64,000 nt of DNA from Entomomonas moraniae (GTDB lineage Bacteria; Pseudomonadota; Gammaproteobacteria; Pseudomonadales; Pseudomonadaceae), in assembly GCF_003991975.1 (NCBI RefSeq), contig NZ_CP029822.1, positions 372,001-436,000 of the forward strand. Reading direction: 5' to 3'. Shown here piece by piece: positions 8,612 to 17,050 of the stretch (position 1 is the first letter of the stretch; each line of letters begins with the position of its first letter). A program made the position numbers and the translations under genes. The notes beneath the pieces are model-generated. The model was not told where the DNA came from. It saw only the letters and a program-made list of their open reading frames with translations, and made no database searches.

Positions 8612-10180
8612 GTGAGTCAATTGTTTGCAGATCGTTTAAATTTATTGCAAGAAGCAGTTCCTTTAAAACTACTTGATCAGTGTTTGCACGGTATTGAGCG
8701 TGAGTGTTTGCGCATTACCTCTGCTGGGCAGTTGGCGCAAACACCTCATCCTATTGTGTTAGGATCTGCATTGACAAATGATAAAATTACCACTGATTAT
8801 TCTGAGGCGTTGTTAGAATTTATTACGCCTGCTAAGCCTGATACAAGCGATACATTAGAGGATTTGGCAAATACTCATGCATTTGTTGGGCAAAATTTGC
8901 AAGATGAGTTGTTGTGGAGCTCTTCTATGCCTTGCCAGCTCCCTGATGAGGAGCATATTCCTATTGCGTATTTCGGTACTTCAGCATCGGGGATGGTACG
9001 TCATATTTATCGCCGTGGTTTGGCGGTTCGTTATGGGCGGACGATGCAGTGTATTGCAGGTATTCATTATAACTTTTCTTTACCTGACGCGTTGTGGCCT
9101 ATTCTTCATAAGGTGGAACGAAGTAAGCAGGATTTATCTTTTTATCAGTCCGCACAATATATTGCGCTAATCCGCAATTTTAGACGGTTTAGTTGGTTAT
9201 TGATGTATTTATTTGGTGCTTCTCCTGCCTTGGATGAGAGTTTTTTAAAGCGTTATCCTAATCATCAATTACAGCGTTTTGATAAGTCATCTTTTTATTT
9301 ACCGTATGCAACCAGTTTGCGTATGAGTGATTTGGGGTATCAGTCGAATGCTCAGTCAGGTTTAACGCCTTGCTATGATGATCTATCGACGTATATTGAT
9401 AGTTTGAGTAAAGCGATTAAAACACCTTATCCTGCCTATGAGCGTATAGGTACTAAAAAGGATGGTGAATGGATTCAGTTAAATACTAACATTTTACAGA
9501 TAGAAAATGAGTACTATTCAAGTATTCGTCCTAAGCGTGTTGTTAAAGAAGGGGAGCGACCTATCCAAGCGTTACGTCGTGCGGGTATCCAGTATGTTGA
9601 AGTACGTTGCATGGATATTGATCCTTTTATGCCATTAGGTATTGATGAAACAACCAGTTATTTTTTGAATAGTTTTTTATTGTATTGTGCAATGGAAGAA
9701 AGTAGTTTAATCATTAAAAATCAATGCATTGCTTATACGGATAATTTTTTGTCGACGGTAAAGCAAGGGCGTGATCCTGCTTTGTTATTGCAATGTGATG
9801 GCGAGCAGGTGTTGTTAACAGATTGGGCTAAAGCTTTGTTGGATGACGTTGCTAAAGCAGCGGCTGTATTGGATAAAGCCAGCCATACGGATAAGCATAG
9901 TCGATCTGTATTAGCTCAGTTGGAGAAGGTGAATAATCCTCAATTATTACCTTCTGCTAAGGTGATAAATTCGATGGAGGAAGGCGGTTTAACGTTTGCT
10001 GAGTTTTCATTGCGGCAGAGTAAGTTACATCATGATTATTTTAATCATCAATCATTAGCTCCAGAGGTTACGCAGCAGTATGTAAAGCTGGCTGAACAGT
10101 CGGTTGCAGAGCAAAAAAGGCTAGAGGATGCTAAGTCGCCTAGTTTAGATGAGTATATTGCCCGTTATATTAATGGCTAA
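8612..10180 (+). CDS. gshA: Glutamate-cysteine ligase
   Basis: It joins glutamate and cysteine with ATP in the first step of glutathione synthesis. It is the gammaproteobacterial (E. coli-type) form, 522 residues from the GTG at 8612, close to the E. coli length of 518. That start is preceded by GGAG with normal spacing; the frame stays open further upstream but that part is hydrophobic and unlike the family. Family segments include LHGIERECLRI, TTDYSEALLEFITP, YGRTMQCIAGIHYNFS and YVEVRCMDIDPF. It is monocistronic and converges on the prophage spanin genes. Confidence 0.95.
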   Translation: MSQLFADRLNLLQEAVPLKLLDQCLHGIERECLRITSAGQLAQTPHPIVLGSALTNDKITTDYSEALLEFITPAKPDTSDTLEDLANTHAFVGQNLQDELLWSSSMPCQLPDEEHIPIAYFGTSASGMVRHIYRRGLAVRYGRTMQCIAGIHYNFSLPDALWPILHKVERSKQDLSFYQSAQYIALIRNFRRFSWLLMYLFGASPALDESFLKRYPNHQLQRFDKSSFYLPYATSLRMSDLGYQSNAQSGLTPCYDDLSTYIDSLSKAIKTPYPAYERIGTKKDGEWIQLNTNILQIENEYYSSIRPKRVVKEGERPIQALRRAGIQYVEVRCMDIDPFMPLGIDETTSYFLNSFLLYCAMEESSLIIKNQCIAYTDNFLSTVKQGRDPALLLQCDGEQVLLTDWAKALLDDVAKAAAVLDKASHTDKHSRSVLAQLEKVNNPQLLPSAKVINSMEEGGLTFAEFSLRQSKLHHDYFNHQSLAPEVTQQYVKLAEQSVAEQKRLEDAKSPSLDEYIARYING

Positions 10181-10187
10181 TCGTTTT

Positions 10188-10445
10188 TTATTGATTATTT
10201 TGTTGCCATTCAATAAGTGTGTCTGTTTGGTCTGCACATAATGCAAGGTTTTTACTGATAATAAGGGCGCATTCATATAACTCGCCATTGGTCTTTGGTT
10301 GGCACTCTGCAACGGATAGACGATCGCACGCTGTTATCACCGGTGGTGGCACTTTGATGAGTTGGCTTTGTGTAATTAGTTGTTTATTTGTGCAGGCTAG
10401 TAGGCAATGACTGATTAGCCCAACTATTAACAGTTTTATTTTCAT
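10188..10445 (-). CDS. Rz1-like outer-membrane spanin
   Basis: This 85-residue lipoprotein has an n-region lysine, a hydrophobic stretch and the lipobox LLAC (Cys18), followed by a short periplasmic segment containing VPPPV. That is the layout of phage o-spanins. It starts inside the 3' end of the upstream coiled-coil gene (62-base overlap, other frame), the classic Rz/Rz1 arrangement. With Rz it would fuse inner and outer membranes at the end of lysis. It has four further cysteines. Confidence 0.85.
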   Translation of the reverse strand: MKIKLLIVGLISHCLLACTNKQLITQSQLIKVPPPVITACDRLSVAECQPKTNGELYECALIISKNLALCADQTDTLIEWQQNNQ

Positions 10446-10737
10446 TTTTTAGCCTTTTGAATTGTTGAATAAGTTGATCGGTTTGCTTTTGGGTTTGTTT
10501 GCGTTTTTGTTCTAGACTATAAATGTAACGTCGGTTTTGTTGTGCCTGTTGTTCCAGCAAGTCTATAGAGCCGCTGAGGTTTTTATTGATATCAACAAGA
10601 TTATTTATTTGTTGCTCAGCTAAGTTCAGATTATGTTGTATTTTATCTCGCTGATTTTTGATGTGTGATAGGTATACGATGCAAAGTAGTAGCGCAATGA
10701 TAAGACACGCTGTGGTATAGCTAAGTAGTTTTTGCAT
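10384..10737 (-). CDS. Rz-like inner-membrane spanin
   Basis: The 117-residue protein has one N-terminal membrane helix (ACLIIALLLCIVYLS) and then a long coiled coil rich in Gln, Asn and Lys, as in phage i-spanins. The overlap with the lipoprotein gene downstream supports the pair. It lies after the endolysin, but a terminator-like hairpin and about 200 bases separate them, so its own promoter is needed or the hairpin is leaky. Confidence 0.82.
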   Translation of the reverse strand: MQKLLSYTTACLIIALLLCIVYLSHIKNQRDKIQHNLNLAEQQINNLVDINKNLSGSIDLLEQQAQQNRRYIYSLEQKRKQTQKQTDQLIQQFKRLKNENKTVNSWANQSLPTSLHK

Positions 10738-10891
10738 AGTGCGTTGCTCTTTTGTAATCGTCTCTATGTGATAGGGAGTTTACTTCGTTAAGATTTTGAA
10801 TAATTTGATTATTTCTATTGGAATAGGGTAGTTGTTTTTGTTGCTGATGAATTTTTGTTGTAACAAGAAAATCAATAGTGCAGGCTAATAA

Positions 10892-10920
10892 AAACTCGTA
10901 GTTTTTTAGGCTACGAGTTT
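10892..10920 (-). terminator. Hairpin terminator after the endolysin gene
   Basis: The stem AAACTCGTAG (10892-10901) / CTACGAGTTT (10911-10920) has flanking A/T runs and lies 17 bases after the endolysin stop on the minus strand. Confidence 0.7.
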
Positions 10921-10936
10921 AATAGAGGTTGATTTT

Positions 10937-11353
10937 TTATTTAGCTAATTGGATAGCTTTTTCTAATTGGTCAGTTTTGTAGTAGTAGTAATAGTTTTGA
11001 CCATTTTCTACAGCAGTTATTGCCCGCATTAGTTCTTTTAATGTCCCATCCGTGAGCTTGAGAGGCTGTTTAGGGAGAGCTCCTATGGCTTCTGATACTC
11101 TCATTATATAGCCTTGTGTATTGTTTTCATTGGGTGGGGCGTAGCGATGGAGGATTGATTCAATTGTGTTTAGTCCATATTTTTCTTGGTAGGTGAATAT
11201 AATCTTCACCATCGCACGCAACCCATAAACAGGGTCTTGGAATTGGCAAAATGATTTGTCGGTTCTCTCTTCTTCAGATATAAGACCTTGCCAATCACTT
11301 CCCCAGCGAATATTGCCAGGGTTGTTATTTCGTATACCTCTAGGTAAGTTCAT
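10937..11353 (-). CDS. Phage muramidase-like endolysin ('structural protein P5' type)
   Basis: The 138-residue protein begins MNLPRGIRNNNPGNIRWGSDW, the NNPGNIR opening of a lytic transglycosylase-like family often annotated as structural protein P5 in Pseudomonas prophages. FCQFQDPVYGLRAMVKII follows and fits the same family. There is no signal peptide, so export would depend on the holin gene, which it overlaps by four bases (ATGA). It is probably the cell-wall cutting enzyme of the lysis cassette; the exact bond cleaved is not clear. Confidence 0.8.
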   Translation of the reverse strand: MNLPRGIRNNNPGNIRWGSDWQGLISEEERTDKSFCQFQDPVYGLRAMVKIIFTYQEKYGLNTIESILHRYAPPNENNTQGYIMRVSEAIGALPKQPLKLTDGTLKELMRAITAVENGQNYYYYYKTDQLEKAIQLAK

Positions 11354-11670
11354 TTTTTATCTATCCTATTGGTGATTATTTTTAAAATAAAGTCTCTTAA
11401 TGCTGTTACACCTATAAAGCCTATGGCTCCTCCTATTGTTATAGCGGCACTGGTAGGGAGGTGAAATAGTTCAATAATTCCTGTTACGCATAGTGATAAA
11501 GCTCCACAAGTTAATGCCTCTAGAATAATTCGCATTGGCCTTGTCTTGTTGTCATCATATAAAATACGTAATGTTGCTATTATTGAAGCCATCACAGCTC
11601 CTCCTACCGTTGTATTTTCAGATATTACGGTGTAAAGCATCTGTAAAAATGTTGGATCTTTGTTTGGCAT
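11350..11670 (-). CDS. Phage holin (lambda S-like)
   Basis: The 106-residue protein has three hydrophobic segments (GGAVMASIIATLRIL, LEALTCGALSLCVTGIIELF, AAITIGGAIGFIGVTAL) and a basic tail (RDFILKIITNRIDKK), the class I holin layout. YDDNKTRPMRIILEALTCGALS resembles the phage_holin_3 family. It overlaps the Com-like gene upstream and the endolysin downstream, so the three are one transcript. It would form the membrane lesions that time lysis. Confidence 0.88.
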   Translation of the reverse strand: MPNKDPTFLQMLYTVISENTTVGGAVMASIIATLRILYDDNKTRPMRIILEALTCGALSLCVTGIIELFHLPTSAAITIGGAIGFIGVTALRDFILKIITNRIDKK

Positions 11671-11806
11671 TTTGATATTCCAGATTAGAGGAGAAAACGT
11701 AATAGTTGATTTGTTTGCAACGATTACACTTTATTTCGAGCTCGGAATAATCACTAATTTTTGCCAATAACTTATGGCACTTTTTGCATCGAAATTCTTT
11801 TAGCAT
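11618..11806 (-). CDS. Com-like zinc-finger protein
   Basis: The 62-residue protein begins MLKEFRCKKCHKLLAK and continues EIKCNRCKQINYY, giving two CxxC pairs about 20 residues apart. This is the pattern of the Mu Com translational activator, which opens the mom mRNA. No mom-like gene is present here; it precedes and overlaps the holin by 53 bases, so it may tune lysis-gene translation instead. The role is an inference. Confidence 0.75.
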   Translation of the reverse strand: MLKEFRCKKCHKLLAKISDYSELEIKCNRCKQINYYVFSSNLEYQNAKQRSNIFTDALHRNI

Positions 11807-11935
11807 AGTTATTCCTCTAAATATATAATGTGTTGATATTAGAGGTATTATGCAGAGTTAGAGAGGGAGGATCTTTTTGCTATAGCATAATAAAGTGGTA
11901 TGTTAGATAAAATACCACTTCATGTTTGGCGGTAG

Positions 11936-12565
11936 CTATCTTCTGCTTGGTACAGATCTTGATGGGGGGCTTATAGGACTATCAGAATAATTAGGTTTGT
12001 TTGGTCTTGGTCTGTTTGGCCTATTTTGAGGGCGACTAGGACCTGACGATGTCCATATCTTAGAGCTAACTCTCTTTCCTACGTATCTTGAAGGGTAAGT
12101 CATTACAGGTGGTTCTCTGGGGGGGCGATTATGTGGAGGAGGAGGTCTGTTGGGGTAGTGGTTTCCATGATAATTGTTATTGTATCCATTCCAATAACCA
12201 GCCCAATAACCTGAACCTGAATCGCGGCTATTGTAGTTTTCATTATAATTATTATAGTAATTATTGATTTGTTGAGACTGATTAGTGTAAATAAGTTGCT
12301 GATTTATCGGTTGGCGTTGTTCGGCTACTTTTATCTGTGTATCTTCTTGTTTTTCAGACTCTGGTAGTTTTTTAAAGCACCTTACTATTTTTTGTTTTTC
12401 TTCATTTGTGTATTCGGTACAAAATCCTTGATCAGTATTTTCTGTTTTTACTAAAATAGGGATTGAACCATCGTTACAACCATCTTCTATATCTGTATAA
12501 CAGGGGGCACTATTGACTATAGAAGAGCATATGGTTAGGCCAAATGGTATAAAAAATTTAAACAT
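11936..12565 (-). CDS. Secreted Asn/Pro-rich low-complexity protein
   Basis: The 209-residue product has a short signal-like start (FKFFIPFGLTICSSIVNSA), a cysteine-containing N-terminal third (four cysteines), a middle rich in Asn, Tyr and Gly, and a Pro/Arg-rich tail. No fold or family is recognised. The low complexity and basic tail suggest an unstructured surface or periplasmic protein. It sits between the lysis cassette and the repressor, a usual place for cargo genes. Confidence 0.55.
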   Translation of the reverse strand: MFKFFIPFGLTICSSIVNSAPCYTDIEDGCNDGSIPILVKTENTDQGFCTEYTNEEKQKIVRCFKKLPESEKQEDTQIKVAEQRQPINQQLIYTNQSQQINNYYNNYNENYNSRDSGSGYWAGYWNGYNNNYHGNHYPNRPPPPHNRPPREPPVMTYPSRYVGKRVSSKIWTSSGPSRPQNRPNRPRPNKPNYSDSPISPPSRSVPSRR

Positions 12566-12825
12566 TTTTAGTATAGTCCCTTTATGTTAACAGCAACATT
12601 TGTATTACTTTAGGACATTTGTTTGAAATAATAAAGATCACTATTCTGAATTAATTAGTTTTATTTTATAAGTATATGATAAATAATATATTTACGTTAT
12701 TTATTGTAATGTTAAGTAATAAATTTCTTAATCGTTGGTTTTAGAGAACAACAATATTGAAAAGATTTATTAGCCGTTTCAGTGTATTATAAGAATGAAT
12801 TAGGATTATAAAGGATAAGTGTAGT

Positions 12826-13236
12826 GTGAAAAGATATCTATATTCAATAGCCACTTTTGTAGTGATTGGCTTATTATTTGCTACTTTTATTATAGTGCTT
12901 CCTATACAAATACTGAGTGTTATACAAGGTGTTGGATTTTTGAATATGTCACAAAACCTTGTGATGATTCCTTTTATAGCTGCATCAGTAGGTATTTTTT
13001 TGGCTGGAATTCCTGTGGTTTTAACGGGGTTCTCTATGGCTTATTTTAATCGATTTTCACTGCCTATACTTTTGCTTGCAACAAATATTGTTGGTGTGTT
13101 TTTAGAGTATTTTTATTGTAGTATGCTTAATATTCAAAGTGCCTATATTCCTTACATTTTAATTGTCACTGTTATTACAACCTGTTGTCTTTGTCTTCTT
13201 TGGCGCTTTTGGCTAGAACCCCGTATAACAGATTAA
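12826..13236 (+). CDS. Small four-helix membrane protein
   Basis: The 136-residue protein starts at GTG 12826 behind AAGGA and has four hydrophobic segments with no soluble domain. No family is recognised. It is placed upstream of the prophage repressor on the same strand with about 110 bases between, and could be a lysogeny cargo or immunity protein; this is only an inference from position. Confidence 0.55.
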   Translation: MKRYLYSIATFVVIGLLFATFIIVLPIQILSVIQGVGFLNMSQNLVMIPFIAASVGIFLAGIPVVLTGFSMAYFNRFSLPILLLATNIVGVFLEYFYCSMLNIQSAYIPYILIVTVITTCCLCLLWRFWLEPRITD

Positions 13237-13292
13237 TCATTAGTTTAATCTGTTAAATATCAGTATGCTTATAAAATAGATGACTTATTATT

Positions 13293-13332
13293 CGATATCA
13301 TATAAAATTATATCGGAAAACAAACAATTTGT
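13293..13332. promoter_or_regulatory. Candidate repressor operators
   Basis: CGATAT (13293-13298) and ATATCG (13310-13315) form an inverted repeat over an AT-rich centre, and ACAAA (13320-13324) with TTTGT (13328-13332) forms another, directly before the repressor start. The positions suit autoregulation by the S24 repressor; no experimental motif supports it. Confidence 0.35.
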
Positions 13333-13346
13333 GATAAAAGGCATAT

Positions 13347-14120
13347 ATGCAACAGCTTAAAGATCGTATAAAACAAGCTCGTAAGTTTGCAAAGTTAAGT
13401 CAAAAAGAACTCGCTAATAAAGTAGGTATTACACAACCCTCTCTTTCTGAGCTTGAAACAGGAAGATCTCAGTCAACCTCTTTTATAGGCTCTATCGCTA
13501 GGATATGTGGGGTAGATGCGTTCTGGTTAGAAACAGGACAAGGAAGTATGACGAATACAAATGCACAAAATAGATTGTCTGAGCAAAAAACAAATTATAA
13601 TAATGCTGCTTATGATGGAGAAAGTGCTACAGATCCTAATTTATTAACGCATTCACAAATGCTCCCTATTGAAACGTGGGATGATAACACACCATTAGAT
13701 GATGATGATGTTGAAATACCCTTTCTAAGAGAAGTTGAATTAGCCGCTGGCTCTGGAAAATTTGCAATTGCTGAAGCTAGTACAAGAACAAAATTAAGAT
13801 TTGGCAAAAGTACTTTACGTAATAGAGGTATTAATCCAGCTAAAATTGTTTGTGTTACTGTTAAAGGTAATAGCATGGAGCCTGTTATTTTAGACGGTTC
13901 TACTGTGGGTGTTGATACAGATAATACCTCAATTGTTGATGGTAAAATATATGCTATTGCCATTGATGATGAATTATTGAGAGTAAAGCTTCTTTACCGC
14001 CTTGCTAATGGACAAGTAAGAGTTAGATCTTTCAATCGTGATGAATATGAAGACGAAATTTATGATTTAAAAGACATTAGAATCATAGGACGAGTTTTTT
14101 GGTATTCAGTTTTACTATAA
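13347..14120 (+). CDS. Phage CI-like repressor with S24 autoprotease
   Basis: The 257-residue protein has an N-terminal HTH_3 domain (KDRIKQARKFAKLSQKELAN, VGITQPSLSELETGRS) and a C-terminal LexA-type S24 domain. The likely self-cleavage site is the Ala-Gly in VELAAGSGKF, the nucleophile is the Ser in VKGNSMEPVILDGS, and the general-base Lys is in ELLRVKLL. It would keep lysogeny and be inactivated by RecA after DNA damage. All catalytic parts appear intact. It reads in the same direction as the replication genes, not divergent as in lambda. Confidence 0.92.
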   Translation: MQQLKDRIKQARKFAKLSQKELANKVGITQPSLSELETGRSQSTSFIGSIARICGVDAFWLETGQGSMTNTNAQNRLSEQKTNYNNAAYDGESATDPNLLTHSQMLPIETWDDNTPLDDDDVEIPFLREVELAAGSGKFAIAEASTRTKLRFGKSTLRNRGINPAKIVCVTVKGNSMEPVILDGSTVGVDTDNTSIVDGKIYAIAIDDELLRVKLLYRLANGQVRVRSFNRDEYEDEIYDLKDIRIIGRVFWYSVLL

Positions 14121-14195
14121 AATAATAGGCATACCTATTTACTAAATCAATTTATCCCTATATAATTTTTATTGATTCACATATAGGGGATAACT

Positions 14196-14510
14196 ATGTC
14201 ACGTATTCTGTCGAATAATAATCCATCTTTAACGTCTAAACAAAGTTTAGACGACTATATCGCTATTCAGCTTCATAAATTATTAACTACTTGCCATTGT
14301 TCTCATGTTAGTGGTAAAGACTATGAGTTAGAAGTTGCTTCCCAGGCTGTTAATGGTTTAGTTGGCGATGAAGAAACAGCGGATGTTTACCTTTATGCAG
14401 CCATTGAGCGTAATGATTGGACTGAAGTACTAAATATTTATCAAACTGTGTTTAGACCATATATTATCCAAGTAGCGAATGAGCAGTTAATTAAAGTGTT
14501 ATGTATTTAA
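14196..14510 (+). CDS. Small prophage protein of unknown function
   Basis: The 104-residue soluble protein has a good AGGGGATA ribosome site. It is acidic, contains two close cysteines and a His (TTCHCSHVSG) and predicted helices in the C-terminal half. No family is recognised. Its place between the repressor and replication genes is where Cro or early regulators usually lie, but no HTH is evident. Confidence 0.55.
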   Translation: MSRILSNNNPSLTSKQSLDDYIAIQLHKLLTTCHCSHVSGKDYELEVASQAVNGLVGDEETADVYLYAAIERNDWTEVLNIYQTVFRPYIIQVANEQLIKVLCI

Positions 14511-14705
14511 ATAAAAATAGGTAAAATATAGTTGAATATAGGAATGTTTATAATTATAATAGTGGTGTTCCGATATTAATATTGGTTTTATTCTGGTTAG
14601 TTGAAATAATTTACTTTTATTTATCAGTCTATTATGGCTGTGATTTTATTTGTCTGTTGTACCTATATTATATATAGGTGTATCGATATTAAGAGGTTGG
14701 TTGAA

Positions 14706-15449
14706 ATGGCAAATCAATGGTTAAGGCTTTGGCACGATATGCCGAATGACCCTAAATGGAGAACGATCAGTCGGCGATCTAAGCAACCGATTACTACTGT
14801 AATAGCAGCATATGTTCATTTGCTGGTTATGGCTTCTATTGCTGAAGAGCGCGGGACAATTCAGGTTAACGAAGAAGATTTAGCGAATGCGCTAGATACT
14901 AGTCCGCAATCAATTAGAGCAATTTTATCTGCAATGGAAGGCAAAGTTGTAAGAGATAATAAATTAATTGGATGGAGTAAGCGCCAGCCTATTAAGGAAG
15001 ACGGCTCTGCTGAAAGAGCTAAAGCATGGCGAGAAAGCAAAAAAAGATTGGTGAAACAAACAAACGCAAGTGAACTACAAGATAAAGATAAAGATAAAGA
15101 TAAAGATATAACTTCTCTCTCTAATGGTGACGAAAGTGATCGATTAGGCAGTTTTGGTATGTTTGATGAATGGATGCCAGATAGCAGTTTTCCAATGTAT
15201 TTGGTGAAGTTAGGGGTTGTGGATGAGGCACAACAAGTTCCAAGTAAGGTTCTGCAAGAGTTTAGGTGTTTTTGGTGCGGTAAGCCAGATATTAAAAAAA
15301 CACAACAGCAGTGGCAACACGCATTAGCGCAATCATATCAATATATGATTAACCGAGAACAGCAGTATGGAAAAGGTAAGCAACGTATTAAAAAATTCAA
15401 TGGAATTATTAGAGAAACAAGTACAGACCTTAGTTGGTGGAAAGGATAG
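14706..15449 (+). CDS. Phage replication protein, lambda O position, DnaT-like C-terminus
   Basis: From ATG 14706 the 247-residue protein begins MANQWLRLWHDMPNDPKWRTI, typical of phage replication proteins with an N-terminal winged helix (the VNEEDLANALDTSPQSIRAIL region). A linker with DKDKDKDKD follows, then FDEWMPDSSF ... VLQEFRCFWCGKPDIKKTQQQWQHALAQSYQ, which resembles the DnaT ssDNA-binding domain that helps load helicase. It probably binds the phage origin. The linker is coded by four exact GATAAA repeats. It overlaps the next gene by 83 bases. Confidence 0.8.
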   Translation: MANQWLRLWHDMPNDPKWRTISRRSKQPITTVIAAYVHLLVMASIAEERGTIQVNEEDLANALDTSPQSIRAILSAMEGKVVRDNKLIGWSKRQPIKEDGSAERAKAWRESKKRLVKQTNASELQDKDKDKDKDITSLSNGDESDRLGSFGMFDEWMPDSSFPMYLVKLGVVDEAQQVPSKVLQEFRCFWCGKPDIKKTQQQWQHALAQSYQYMINREQQYGKGKQRIKKFNGIIRETSTDLSWWKG

Positions 15450-16056
15450 AGAAAGAGTGACAGATGAGATGGTGATAAATGTTAATAAAATTTTTGCCAC
15501 CATCCACGCCTCTTATCCTGCATGGTATGAAAAATACTATGCTACACATAAAAGCGAGCGTCAAGCTAAGCGTATTTGGTTAGAGGGGGTGAAGCTGTTA
15601 ACGGACGAACAAGTTGTACAGGGATTAAAGCGAATGGTGATTGAGTGCGATTTTCCACCAAGGCTTAAAGAGTTTATGGAGCTATGCCAGCGGGTTGATG
15701 GGTTGGTTGATATGGATCTTGCATGGTGTGAGGCACTAATTGGTCGTTATAGTCATCCTGTGGTCAAGGTAACAGCTGAATTAACAGGGCTTTTTGAATT
15801 AAGACATGCAGGTTATGAAAGTATGTCATTGAAAAAGCGATTTGAGTTCTATTTTTTGAAAGTCCGGGATAATTATTCTCGGAATAAGCCCTTGAAAGAG
15901 GTTACAAAATGGCATAGCAGTGGCGATGATAGTCTGTTGGTTAAGATTGAGCAGCAAGCAGAGCAAAGAATTAATGAGCGGATTAAACAGCAGGGAATTG
16001 ATATAAAAAGTGCGAGGCAGAATTGTTTAACCTTGTTGGGAATTAAACGCCGCTAA
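15367..16056 (+). CDS. Lambda P-like replication protein
   Basis: This 229-residue protein resembles helicase-loader P proteins: INVNKIFATIHASYPAWYEKYY, then KRIWLEGVKLLTDEQVVQGLKRM and the conserved CDFPPRLKEFMELC, where P proteins have a PPxxxEF-like stretch. It would recruit host DnaB to the phage origin together with the upstream O-like protein. The start could instead be ATG 15400; either overlaps the gene before it. Confidence 0.78.
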   Translation: MEKVSNVLKNSMELLEKQVQTLVGGKDRERVTDEMVINVNKIFATIHASYPAWYEKYYATHKSERQAKRIWLEGVKLLTDEQVVQGLKRMVIECDFPPRLKEFMELCQRVDGLVDMDLAWCEALIGRYSHPVVKVTAELTGLFELRHAGYESMSLKKRFEFYFLKVRDNYSRNKPLKEVTKWHSSGDDSLLVKIEQQAEQRINERIKQQGIDIKSARQNCLTLLGIKRR

Positions 16057-16085
16057 TATCAATTATCGATAGTGAGGGATATGAA

Positions 16086-16406
16086 ATGACTTCAATTCAA
16101 GCACAGCGTAAAAATGAACTTTTTAGCGAATTAGCAGAAAGTATTCAGTATGAATTAGAAAAAATAGGGATTGATGAGGGTAAGGCTTTAGAAAAGGCGG
16201 AAGAAATTACATTTAATATTTATGAAAATTGGCGAGGTCTTTCTATTGTGTTTCCGATGAATCCAGAGCGATATATGGAGAAACTCAAGTCAAAAATTTT
16301 AGAAGAGTTTGATGGTAGAAATACAACAGAAATAGTGCGCAAGTATAAGATATCTGAAAATATCTTATATCGCTGGAATCGCGCAAGTTTAACAAAGAAA
16401 AAGTAG
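16086..16406 (+). CDS. Mor-family transcription activator
   Basis: The 106-residue protein has a helical N-terminal dimerisation part and the Mor/C-type HTH at the end: GLSIVFPMNPERYMEKLKSK, ILEEFDGRNTTEIVRKYKIS, ENILYRW. In phage Mu such proteins turn on middle or late genes. Here it follows the replication genes and is followed by another DNA-binding protein, so it probably activated the lysis or virion operons. Confidence 0.78.
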   Translation: MTSIQAQRKNELFSELAESIQYELEKIGIDEGKALEKAEEITFNIYENWRGLSIVFPMNPERYMEKLKSKILEEFDGRNTTEIVRKYKISENILYRWNRASLTKKK

Positions 16407-16441
16407 TTTAAAAACGAATAATATTTAGTGGAGGACATAAA

Positions 16442-16699
16442 ATGTCAAGAAGATGCGATACGGATTGGTTTCGAGTCATTTGCGATTTAAATAAATTTAA
16501 CTTATCGCTACAAGGAATATCCGACATGATCCAAGTCCCTAAACCAACAATTGTAGGATGGAAACAGGGAGCAGAACCAAAGCATGGCGATGGCGAAAAG
16601 CTAGTTAAACTCTGGTGTAGTGTAACAGGAGGAAGTCGCACAGACTTACCAGGTGTTAGTAAGGATGCATGGTGGAGCTATCATTTTAAAATAGGTTAG
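16442..16699 (+). CDS. Small HTH protein of phage type
   Basis: The 85-residue protein has a helix-turn-helix in LSLQGISDMIQVPKPTIVGWK followed by EPKHGDGEKLVKLWCSVTG. It looks like phage regulators that bind DNA as Cro/CI-like domains; a small terminase subunit is a less likely alternative. It has a GTGGAGGA-type ribosome site and lies 35 bases after the Mor-like gene, ending the early operon. Confidence 0.65.
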   Translation: MSRRCDTDWFRVICDLNKFNLSLQGISDMIQVPKPTIVGWKQGAEPKHGDGEKLVKLWCSVTGGSRTDLPGVSKDAWWSYHFKIG

Positions 16700-17050
16700 A
16701 CTCTTGCAATTATGAGTGCCTTTAAGTAGTTAGAGTGCTAAGTGAATAACTGATTTTATTGATAGTGCTATCTAAAAAATCAAATAAAACGATTTGTACG
16801 TACATTTTTATTTAAGTAAATCTATCAAAATAATAAGAAAATTTAATTTATAGCGACCTAGATTTGATCATGTATTTTTGTGTACTAAAATACGATAAAG
16901 CCAGATAGTCATTATCGAGCGATTAGGGGATTTAATGCTATTTAGTAAAATATTTATAGAATTGTTAATTAGTGATTAATATCACAATAAACTTTAGTCT
17001 AATAAAATAAATAGATATATTATAGCGCTTTAAAAATGGAGATTTTATTG
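16700..17050. other. AT-rich intergenic region before the autotransporter
   Basis: No gene is seen. The region contains the ten-base palindrome TGTACGTACA (16795-16804) and long A/T runs that could hold the autotransporter promoter. This is where a terminase gene would be expected in a virion operon. Confidence 0.5.
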
